From contig DIKT01000091.1 of the NCBI GenBank assembly GCA_002424635.1, forward strand, positions 1 through 6,191: a DNA stretch of 6,191 bases, given 5' to 3'. The stretch comes from Desulfobulbaceae bacterium UBA5611 (GTDB lineage Bacteria; Desulfobacterota; Desulfobulbia; Desulfobulbales; Desulfocapsaceae). The notes under the pieces were generated by a model. It did no database searches. It was not told the DNA's origin and saw only the letters and a program-made list of their open reading frames with translations. The position numbers and the translations under genes were made by a program. The number at the start of each line of letters is the position of its first letter. Position 1 is the first letter of the stretch. Below are positions 1 to 5,513 of this stretch, in pieces.

Positions 1-137
1 TGCGACGGACGCCCTTGGGCAGACTGACCACCCCGGATGATGTCGCCGATATCGCCTTATTCCTCTGCTCCCGTCTGTCTGCAATGATTCAGGGTCAGGT
101 TATTACGGTTGATGGCGGTTATGCAATCAGGGGTTAA
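1..137 (+). CDS. C-terminus of a short-chain dehydrogenase/reductase (FabG-like), 5' truncated by window edge
   Basis: The reading frame is open from base 3 (first full codon) to a TAA at 135-137 and gives 44 residues. They carry the classical SDR C-terminal pattern: a P-L-G-R segment, then P-D-D-V-A-D-I-A-L-F-L-C-S, then G-Q-V-I-T-V-D-G-G. In this family that is the end of the Rossmann-fold core, where the V-D-G-G strand closes the subunit interface. FabG-type 3-oxoacyl-ACP reductases and many NAD(P)-dependent alcohol or sugar dehydrogenases share this tail. The catalytic Ser-Tyr-Lys and the nucleotide-binding glycine motif lie outside the window, so the substrate cannot be assigned. The stop is only three bases before the maf start, so the two genes are probably cotranscribed. 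The family is secure; FabG itself is only one option. Confidence 0.85.
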   Translation, partial: RRTPLGRLTTPDDVADIALFLCSRLSAMIQGQVITVDGGYAIRG

Positions 138-140
138 AAT

Positions 141-770
141 ATGAGGAATGGTCTTGAAGAGATGAATTTACGACCAATCTATCGAACTCGGAAACCTTTA
201 ATCCTGGCATCTGCCTCACCAAGAAGACAATATTACTTCCAGGATCTAGGCCTGGATTATCGTGTCCATGTAGCTTATATTGATGAATATATCTTGCCGG
301 AAGAAACGCCGCTGAGTTTTGTCCGGCGGATGGCCCTGGAAAAAGCCAGTGCGGTGATGGATCTTTATCCTGATCATTGGATTGTGGCAGCCGATACAGT
401 CGTCAGTCTTGCTGATGCCGTGCTGGGCAAACCAAGAGACCATGCTGCCGCCGTGTCAATGCTGATGCAATTATCAGGCAAGGAGCATCGTGTGCTGACA
501 GGTATTTGTCTCGCCTGTCGGCAGGCTGGGATTACTGCTGTCCGCTCGGTGGCGACCGCTGTTGTGTTCAGCCATTTTTCCGAGAATGTGGCTCAGGCAT
601 ATGTTGCGACTGAAGAGCCCATGGATAAGGCAGGTGCTTATGGGATTCAGGGCCAGGGAGCATTTCTGGTCAAAGAGATTAAGGGCTCCTATTCAAATGT
701 GGTCGGTCTACCATTGTGTGAGTTACTGGCCATGCTTGAGGAGTATGGTGTCATTACCGTGGCAACGTAA
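141..770 (+). CDS. maf: Maf/YhdE-type nucleoside triphosphate pyrophosphatase (dTTP/UTP), 209 aa
   Basis: This is a Maf-family (Maf/HAM1 superfamily) enzyme, a cytoplasmic pyrophosphatase that hydrolyses non-canonical or excess NTPs to NMP and PPi. All family motifs are present: S24-A-S-P-R-R29 (phosphate-binding loop near the N-terminus), A-A-D85-T-V-V with the catalytic Asp, G96-K-P98, S112-G-K-E-H116 followed by V-L-T-G, E159-P-M-D-K-A-G-A-Y-G-I-Q-G171, and G182-S-Y-S-N-V-V-G-L-P191. The D-K-A-G-Y-x-I-Q-G version and S-P-R-R point to the YhdE (dTTP/UTP) subgroup rather than the YceF (m7GTP) subgroup. The length is normal apart from an N-terminal extension of roughly 15 residues. ATG 141 is preferred because AGGGG at 129-133 lies seven bases upstream. 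A second in-frame ATG at 162 has GAAGAG directly abutting it, which is too close for a good ribosome binding site. It follows the SDR gene by three bases, suggesting an operon. Confidence 0.93.
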   Translation: MRNGLEEMNLRPIYRTRKPLILASASPRRQYYFQDLGLDYRVHVAYIDEYILPEETPLSFVRRMALEKASAVMDLYPDHWIVAADTVVSLADAVLGKPRDHAAAVSMLMQLSGKEHRVLTGICLACRQAGITAVRSVATAVVFSHFSENVAQAYVATEEPMDKAGAYGIQGQGAFLVKEIKGSYSNVVGLPLCELLAMLEEYGVITVAT

Positions 771-815
771 ACTGGACCGATATGGGCTGGTTTACCCAAT
801 TTCAATTCTGAATCC

Positions 816-845
816 TTGACGTCTTTAATAGTGTAGTAACATAAA
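816..845 (+). promoter_or_regulatory. Putative sigma70 promoter for the HEAT/CRP-like/PilZ gene
   Basis: TTGACG at 816-821 matches five of six bases of the -35 consensus. CATAAA at 840-845 is a fair -10 element at 18-bp spacing; the alternative TAACAT at 837-842 would give 15 bp. Initiation about seven bases downstream would fall near 851-853. That places the GTG at 853 at the extreme 5' end and leaves a leader of about 30 bases before ATG 883. The 112-base gap after maf holds no convincing terminator, so read-through from the maf operon is also possible. Confidence 0.45.
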
Positions 846-871
846 TTTCTTAGTGTCTGAACAAGGCCTAC

Positions 872-876
872 AAGGT
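872..876 (+). promoter_or_regulatory. Shine-Dalgarno that favours the ATG at 883
   Basis: AAGGT at 872-876 lies six bases before ATG 883, which is normal spacing. The in-frame GTG at 853 has only AT-rich sequence without a purine-rich stretch upstream. The better-supported start therefore drops ten residues from the longest reading frame. Confidence 0.6.
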
Positions 877-882
877 ATTTTT

Positions 883-3800
883 ATGGCAAGCATTGATCAG
901 CAACAGCATGGTTTAGAGGTCTTAAAATCCATTAACAAGGCTGTCACCAATCTCCGCCTTTATCCTGAGCAGAGTGTGCAGGTTCTAAAAGCGGTAGAGA
1001 ATGCTTATGCAGAATTGAAGATTTTTATCCGGCAGCATGGCAGCTTTCACTTTGGTCTGCACCATGGTGGGCCCACCATTAATGATTTCAGGTTGGATAA
1101 AAAAGCTCGAGAGCAATTAAGTGCCCTGACTTTGGTTGATGTTCTGGATAAGGCCGGGTTTACGATTATGGCCCTGGCGCCAGGGATTGATCGCAAACAA
1201 TTTAAGCAGGTCTTGTCTTTTTTTACTGCAACTCCTGAACAGCTTCAAAGATCAGGAGGGAGTCTTGCTTTTGTCCAACAGGCCGGTCTGGCTAATATCT
1301 TCCGACAAGCAGTTAGTGACAATAAAGGGCTGGCAGGTGGCCGTGATTTTGCTGATTTCTGGCAGCAATCAGTAGTCAATGGTCTCCGCCAGGAAGAGAT
1401 CCTCCTTTTTCTTCAGGCTGCACGAGACAGCCGGCCAAGCGAGAAGATCCAGCAAGATCTGGCTGAGTTAGACAAGGGTGCCCATATTCTGGCGGCCTCA
1501 GTCTGCTATCTGCTGCACCCTCTGCAACAACGAACAAGTGCCTATCAAAAATCTGCTGATTTTGCTCAATTCCTGAAGAATATCAGCATCAGTCTTAAGG
1601 ATGAAGATATTGACAAAATTGCCGTCCTGACAGCTGCCTTACTGGTTGCCAAGCTCAATAAAGAATCCCTGTCCCAGCTTTTTTGCCAGATAACTGAGAC
1701 CCGTTTCGGTAAGACTTTGTTTGATAGACTTGTTACGGCGCTTGATAAAGAACTCTTTCAGTCTCTCATTGACTTTTTGCAACAGGAAAGTGAACGGCTT
1801 GTCGGCTCACGAGATGCAGAGTCGAGAATGTTAATGGATACCCGCCAGCATCTGATGGCCACGGTAAGAGGGCGGCAACTGCAGGCTGTTGTAAACATGG
1901 GCTTGCAAGAAAAAGAACGGCAGGATAAGCGCGTACAGACAGGTATCAGCATCTTGGCCCAAGGCAATATCGAGGGCCTAAGAAATAAAGAGATCCTGCA
2001 GTGTGTAGCGGACATTTCTGAACGGCTTATACAGAACAAAAAGGAAAATGTTGTAACTGCTATTATTCAGACCCTGGTCGGTGGTCTCAAGCAGAACGAT
2101 AAAGAATTACGTGACCGTTCAGGACAGGGGCTTAGTTTGATCGGCAATAAGCTTGTGGCTCTGGGTTATTGGGGGTGGCTGGAGAAGTTAACACCGACCT
2201 TTCTCTTTTTGCTCAGAAAAACTGAAGAGATCGATGAATCTTGTGTCAGGTTGGTGACAATTTTACAGCATATTTTGACCAATGCCCAGCAGACAGGAAA
2301 GGAGAATCTAGTTGATAATATCCTTCCCCTCTTTTATGCCATACGGTCCGGAGCCTTAAAGGAGCAATCAGGAATTAGAGAGCTGGTGGCTCAGGTGCAG
2401 GACAAGGCTGTAGACCTCAATGTTCTTCAATCATACCTTAAGCTTTGTTTGGAAAAACCGGCCGCGCAGATGCATTGTCAAAAAATTGTCATGCATGGTC
2501 CTGTCGGCATCAAGTTGTTGCTGGATACGTTGTTGGTAAACCAAAACAAAGTCGAGCGCATCAGAATTTTAAAAATTCTGGTCGGCATAGGTGCAATGTT
2601 GTCACCAATATTATTAGAGCGCTTACAGGAACCCATGCCTTGGTATGGCAAACGTAATTTAATAAAGTTGCTTGGTGACACGGGAGTGGAAAGAGATGTC
2701 AGCGCAGTGCAGAGCTATCTTTCCCATGATGACCTGCGAGTTCAAAGTGAGGCCCTGTCCTGCATCTATAAAATCAGTGCCCAAAACAAGAAACAGTATC
2801 TTCTTGATGCCCTGGTCCGGGTCAGTGAGAAATTAAAGTTTCGGGTAGTGCTGGCCTTAGCTTCAGTCATTGATGCAGAAGTCGTTGGTGTATTAATTGA
2901 AATGTTGCAAGATATAAAATATTTTTCACCCGATATTAAAAATACGCTCCTGGCCAGTATTTGTCGAACTCTAGGGCGTAGCGGCTCTGATCAGGCACAA
3001 CAAGCCTTGCAGTTGTTAGTAGGAGGAGAAAGTACATGTCCAAAAAATATGGATATAGCGGTCTGGCAGGCAGCTCAGCGAGGATTAATATTGCTGGACA
3101 CGAATCGCCGACAGCAGCAACCAAGGCAGGCAGAGGTGCAGCAAGACTCAGAGAAGGACGACCTGCCGGCCACTGCCGTACATCCCCAATCAGCAGATGT
3201 CGCCTATACCGAGATAACAAATCTGGAGGAGGAACGGGAAGTTTATCTGTTGCTGCAGCAGCATAAAAAGGTAGCCGCTAAAGAATTGCTGCTGGAACTG
3301 ATCTCCACTCTGGCTGCCCTGCATCATTTGGAGGAGGCGGCTTTGCTTTGCCGTCGTTTGGCCGAGATCGATCCCCTGGCTTTAGATGATATTATTAGGG
3401 CACAGGAGATCGTGGAAGAGCAAAAAATAGCCGGCAGCAGTCAGGGCCAGTCTTTGGGTTGGGCCGAAGTCTATGATTTTCTGAGCACCGATGAATTTAA
3501 TGCCTTCTATGCGGCCATCGAACATGTGCAGTATGCACCGGATGAAAATATCATAATGCAGGGTGATCTTCGACAACGGCTGTTTTTTATTAATAAAGGC
3601 AGTGTTAAAATGTTTTGCCGGGATCCTCATGGCAATGATATTCTTCTTAAAAAAGTAAGGTCCGGTGAAATTTTTGGGGTAGATTCTTTTTTTAAAGAAT
3701 CGGTCTGGACGGTTAATGTGGCAAGCATTGGTGCGGTTGATGCCTTTATCCTGCCTCGGGAAGCGTTACGGAAATGGCAGCATTCCTTTCCTGATCTGGA

Positions 3801-4239
3801 GTCAAAGCTGAAGAATTTCTGTCTTCACTTTATAGAACACGACTTACCGCGAATAAAGACTATTGATCGCCGGTCGACAGAGCGATTGAATTATGCCGGA
3901 ACAATGGCTGTAGCCATTCTTGATGATCATGGCCAGGCAACAGGCACAGTCTTACAGGGTGATAAGGGTGATGTCTCAGTGGGTGGCGTGGCCACCAGCA
4001 TTCATATTGGACACAAAAGAAGCGTTCGTCTGCTTTTAGGACGCAAAGTAGCTGTCACTCTGCACGATGAACTGTCAGGCAAACCTGTGATATCGGGGGC
4101 GACTGGTCTGATCGTGGCCATTTATGAGCAGAATGCGATCAACCAAATGACGGCTGCTCATATGGATTATTCCTTACATATTCAGTTTGATCATCAGCTG
4201 CAGGCAACGCAACTGGCTTTAGTCGTCAGTAATCATTGA
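883..4239 (+). CDS. Large HEAT-repeat protein with CRP-like (cNMP-binding fold) and C-terminal PilZ domains, about 1118 aa
   Basis: A cytoplasmic protein with no signal peptide or membrane segment; residues are numbered from ATG 883 (GTG 853 would add ten). Residues 1-150 are helical with an N-L-R-L-Y-P segment and a glycine/histidine-rich strand. Residues 150-740 are almost wholly helical, with recognisable HEAT-type helix pairs around 575-716. Residues 741-786 form a Q/R- and acid-rich linker, and 787-850 a TPR-like helical segment. A cyclic-nucleotide-binding fold covers about 872-985 (Y-x-P-D-E-x-I-I-x-Q-G-D, then I-x-K-G-S-V-K, then G928-E-I-F-G932). A PilZ domain covers about 996-1110, with R997-S-T-E-R1001 and D1030-V-S-V-G-G1035, matching the family's RxxxR and D/NxSxxG c-di-GMP-binding signature. 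The CRP-like pocket lacks the arginine that normally contacts the cyclic phosphate, with W942 at about that place. There is no DNA-binding helix-turn-helix and no catalytic domain. Inference: a scaffold that responds to c-di-GMP. The domain calls are firm; the biological process is unknown. Confidence 0.85.
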   Translation: MASIDQQQHGLEVLKSINKAVTNLRLYPEQSVQVLKAVENAYAELKIFIRQHGSFHFGLHHGGPTINDFRLDKKAREQLSALTLVDVLDKAGFTIMALAPGIDRKQFKQVLSFFTATPEQLQRSGGSLAFVQQAGLANIFRQAVSDNKGLAGGRDFADFWQQSVVNGLRQEEILLFLQAARDSRPSEKIQQDLAELDKGAHILAASVCYLLHPLQQRTSAYQKSADFAQFLKNISISLKDEDIDKIAVLTAALLVAKLNKESLSQLFCQITETRFGKTLFDRLVTALDKELFQSLIDFLQQESERLVGSRDAESRMLMDTRQHLMATVRGRQLQAVVNMGLQEKERQDKRVQTGISILAQGNIEGLRNKEILQCVADISERLIQNKKENVVTAIIQTLVGGLKQNDKELRDRSGQGLSLIGNKLVALGYWGWLEKLTPTFLFLLRKTEEIDESCVRLVTILQHILTNAQQTGKENLVDNILPLFYAIRSGALKEQSGIRELVAQVQDKAVDLNVLQSYLKLCLEKPAAQMHCQKIVMHGPVGIKLLLDTLLVNQNKVERIRILKILVGIGAMLSPILLERLQEPMPWYGKRNLIKLLGDTGVERDVSAVQSYLSHDDLRVQSEALSCIYKISAQNKKQYLLDALVRVSEKLKFRVVLALASVIDAEVVGVLIEMLQDIKYFSPDIKNTLLASICRTLGRSGSDQAQQALQLLVGGESTCPKNMDIAVWQAAQRGLILLDTNRRQQQPRQAEVQQDSEKDDLPATAVHPQSADVAYTEITNLEEEREVYLLLQQHKKVAAKELLLELISTLAALHHLEEAALLCRRLAEIDPLALDDIIRAQEIVEEQKIAGSSQGQSLGWAEVYDFLSTDEFNAFYAAIEHVQYAPDENIIMQGDLRQRLFFINKGSVKMFCRDPHGNDILLKKVRSGEIFGVDSFFKESVWTVNVASIGAVDAFILPREALRKWQHSFPDLESKLKNFCLHFIEHDLPRIKTIDRRSTERLNYAGTMAVAILDDHGQATGTVLQGDKGDVSVGGVATSIHIGHKRSVRLLLGRKVAVTLHDELSGKPVISGATGLIVAIYEQNAINQMTAAHMDYSLHIQFDHQLQATQLALVVSNH

Positions 4240-4406
4240 TCTTTCTTTATAAGCATAAAAATTTTCTTGCTCTCGCCCTTTAATCCTGTGGCCTGCCAGC
4301 CACATTTATCCATAAATAAGAAAATACTGTACCTCAACCTCAACCTGTCGAAACCCTTGTTTACAGGTTTATCCTGCCAGCTATCATCCGGCGTCAGTCT
4401 GATCAT
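4233..4406 (-). CDS. Possible small basic protein, 57 aa, unrecognised
   Basis: On the minus strand, ATG at 4406-4404 opens 57 codons ending in TGA at 4235-4233. It overlaps the last seven bases of the convergent PilZ-protein gene tail to tail. A strong purine-rich ribosome binding site, AGGGGGAG, sits two bases upstream of the ATG, with its AGGGGG core four bases away. The product starts M-I-R-L-T-P-D-D-S-W and ends K-K-I-F-M-L-I-K-K-D-Q. It has two tryptophans, a net positive charge and no membrane segment or signal peptide. I recognise no family. The frame stays open upstream to a GTG at 4532, but that site lacks a ribosome binding site. In favour are the binding site and the neat convergent overlap; against are the short length and the absence of a known relative. 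It could be chance. Confidence 0.35.
   Translation of the reverse strand: MIRLTPDDSWQDKPVNKGFDRLRLRYSIFLFMDKCGWQATGLKGESKKIFMLIKKDQ
4287..4304 (+). terminator. Weak terminator-like hairpin downstream of the PilZ-protein gene
   Basis: TGTGGC (4287-4292) and GCCACA (4299-4304) form a 6-bp stem with a 6-base loop, 47 bases past the stop and followed by TTTAT. The T-tract is short and the stem is modest. If the minus-strand small ORF is real, the same bases encode part of it, and the hairpin may be incidental. Confidence 0.25.
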
Positions 4407-4448
4407 AACTCCCCCTGTTACTTCGAAATTCCTTTTTTGGCTGCCGTA

Positions 4449-4457
4449 TGCTACGAT
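4449..4457 (+). promoter_or_regulatory. Candidate extended -10 promoter for the heme-HAMP gene
   Basis: TG at 4449-4450, one spacer base and TACGAT at 4452-4457 fit the extended -10 pattern TGnTATAAT at six of eight fixed positions. The -35 position (about 4429-4434, TTCCTT) is weak, as extended -10 promoters tolerate. It would give a leader of about 80 bases. AT-rich TTTAATAATTAT at 4512-4523 is an alternative without a matching -35. Confidence 0.25.
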
Positions 4458-4543
4458 ATGGCCCTGATAAGGATAGGGGCTGGTTGGTAAAAAAAAAGGT
4501 AAGTAGAGCAGTTTAATAATTATGTGCCACACGGGAGGCAGAG

Positions 4544-5446
4544 ATGGGGATTCGTACCAAGTTTATTACCATTATGACCGTATTGAGCTTGCTGGCAACG
4601 GTTGCTATTGGCTATGCCAGTTATGTGCTGAGTCGTCAAAATGCTCTGGCTAATGCCAAGAGTAAGGGAGATATGCTTTTTAATTATATTGAGGCTAGCG
4701 GGGCCTTTTTTGGCCAATATCAGAAGCCTTTAATTGATGAACTGGTGACCGATAAAGAAAGATTTATTCCTGAACTCATGTCACGTTTTGTTGTAAAACG
4801 TATGGAATATGACATTTTTGCTGAGACCCAAAAAGGTTATCAGTTCAAACAGGCGACTATTGATCCGCTCTGGCCGGATAATAAAGCTGATTCTGAAGAG
4901 TTGAAAATTATTGCCTATTTTGCAGCTAATCCGGAGGTCATGGTTAAGGAAGGAATTGTGGAGAAGGATGGCGATCAGTTTTTTTATGCGGCTAAACCAG
5001 TTAGGGTCGATAAGGAATTCTGTCTGAAGTGTCATAGCGATCCGGCAATAGCCCCTTTAGAACAAAGGGAAATCTATGGAATTAAAAATGGCTATAATTG
5101 GCAAATGAATGATACGGTTGGCGCCTCCATGATCTATATCTCTGTTTCAGAGGCCCTGGCCAATGCTCAAGCTTCGGCCTTGAAGATTTTTTTCATCGGT
5201 ATTGGTTGTTTGTTAATTACTATCGCCTGCATCTGGCTCTTTCTGGATCGAGCGGTAGTTGCCCCGATTGTCCGTCTTTCGGAAACGGCTAGAGATATAA
5301 GCATTGGCAAAAATCTCTGTGATAGTGCCCACTCTGATGCCAAAGATGAGATTGGGGTGTTGGCTAATTCAATTGAGCGGATGCGGATCAGTGTCAATAA
5401 ATTGTTGAAACGCAGTTGTCCGGAGCGCAGCCAAGAGCAAAAGTAA
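4544..5446 (+). CDS. Membrane c-type heme sensor-like protein (Tll0287-like/DUF3365 periplasmic domain plus HAMP, no output domain), 300 aa
   Basis: ATG 4544 has a strong GGGAGG at 4533-4538, five bases upstream. Residues 7-29 form an uncleaved hydrophobic N-terminal helix. A periplasmic domain of about 180 residues follows, containing C160-L-K-C-H164, the CxxCH signature for one covalently attached c-type heme. The surroundings (F-A-A-N-P-E, then F-F-Y-A-A-K-P-V, then C-L-K-C-H-S-D-P-A, later G-A-S-M-I-Y-I-S-V) fit the Tll0287-like/DUF3365 family, whose members sit on histidine kinases and chemoreceptors. A second membrane helix spans 213-234, and a HAMP domain spans about 236-289 with P241 and D268-E-I-G271. 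The protein stops about ten residues after HAMP, with no kinase, cyclase or methyl-accepting domain. Inference: it senses redox state or a small ligand in the periplasm and signals through a partner. No partner is encoded next to it here. The heme attachment would need the organism's cytochrome c maturation system. Confidence 0.85.
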   Translation: MGIRTKFITIMTVLSLLATVAIGYASYVLSRQNALANAKSKGDMLFNYIEASGAFFGQYQKPLIDELVTDKERFIPELMSRFVVKRMEYDIFAETQKGYQFKQATIDPLWPDNKADSEELKIIAYFAANPEVMVKEGIVEKDGDQFFYAAKPVRVDKEFCLKCHSDPAIAPLEQREIYGIKNGYNWQMNDTVGASMIYISVSEALANAQASALKIFFIGIGCLLITIACIWLFLDRAVVAPIVRLSETARDISIGKNLCDSAHSDAKDEIGVLANSIERMRISVNKLLKRSCPERSQEQK

Positions 5447-5470
5447 CAATGGGGCGGTTGGTCCAGGATG

Positions 5471-5512
5471 AAGTAACAGGCCTGGCCGTTTAAACGGCCA
5501 GGCCTGTTACTT
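5471..5512. terminator. Perfect 42-bp palindrome between convergent genes, probable bidirectional terminator
   Basis: The 42 bases are a perfect inverted repeat with 21-base arms and no spacer, centred between 5491 and 5492 on GTTTAAAC. The GC-rich middle of each arm reads CAGGCCTGGCC. The outer ends are AAGTAA and TTACTT, so in either direction the RNA hairpin ends in a U-rich flank. The plus-strand transcript continues TTGTTATATG, while the minus-strand one has no further U-tract. It begins 24 bases after the heme-HAMP stop and ends one base before the trmFO stop codon. That position fits transcription termination for both genes. The lack of a spacer and the exact symmetry are stronger than usual for a terminator, so a protein-binding or replication-related role is possible. 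Confidence 0.65.
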
Positions 5513-5513
5513 G

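Larger units (their letters stand above)
4240..4543. other. Intergenic region between the PilZ-protein gene and the heme-HAMP gene
   Basis: These 304 bases carry no recognised protein gene or structured RNA. They contain a minor hexamer run (ACCTCA twice and a partial third, near 4331-4346), the possible minus-strand small ORF, and a run of nine A at 4489-4497. Downstream of the small ORF's start, 4407-4543 would serve as a divergent promoter region. On the minus strand, TTTACC (4491-4486) and TATCAG (4469-4464) at 16-bp spacing are a weak promoter candidate. I compared the leader with c-di-GMP (GEMM), preQ1, TPP and fluoride riboswitch cores from memory and saw no match. Confidence 0.5.

Noticed and set aside
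783..798. TGGG...CCCA hairpin followed by AATTTC after maf as a possible terminator.
   Set aside because: Only a 4-bp stem with an 8-base loop and a poor T-tract; not enough to call.
2562..2580. Near-palindrome CAGAATTTT-A-AAAATTCTG in the HEAT region.
   Set aside because: AT-rich, 9-base arms, within coding sequence for I-R-I-L-K-I-L; no regulatory context, so treated as chance.
2936..3220. 94-codon minus-strand and overlapping plus-strand open frames inside the large gene.
   Set aside because: Both sit over the Q/R-rich linker and end of the HEAT region of a continuous well-supported gene; no ribosome binding site or family resemblance.
3685..3696. T7 run (T TTT TTT AAA) that resembles a -1 slippery site inside the CRP-like domain; a -1 slip would meet TAA at once (3693-3695).
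   Set aside because: The downstream PilZ domain is intact in frame, no separate stimulatory structure follows, and short T runs encoding Phe-Phe are common. The GATTCTTT/AAAGAATC hairpin here spans the run itself rather than lying downstream.
4449..4500. Possible riboswitch in the folded-looking leader of the heme-HAMP gene.
   Set aside because: Only short imperfect stems (CCGTAT/ATATGG and CCCT/AGGG) are visible, and no known aptamer core could be recognised.
4413..4532. Upstream extension of the minus-strand small ORF to GTG 4532 (99 residues), and a TGGCAC resembling half of a sigma54 promoter at 4530-4525.
   Set aside because: The GTG has no ribosome binding site, and the TGGCAC is not followed by GC at the required sigma54 spacing.
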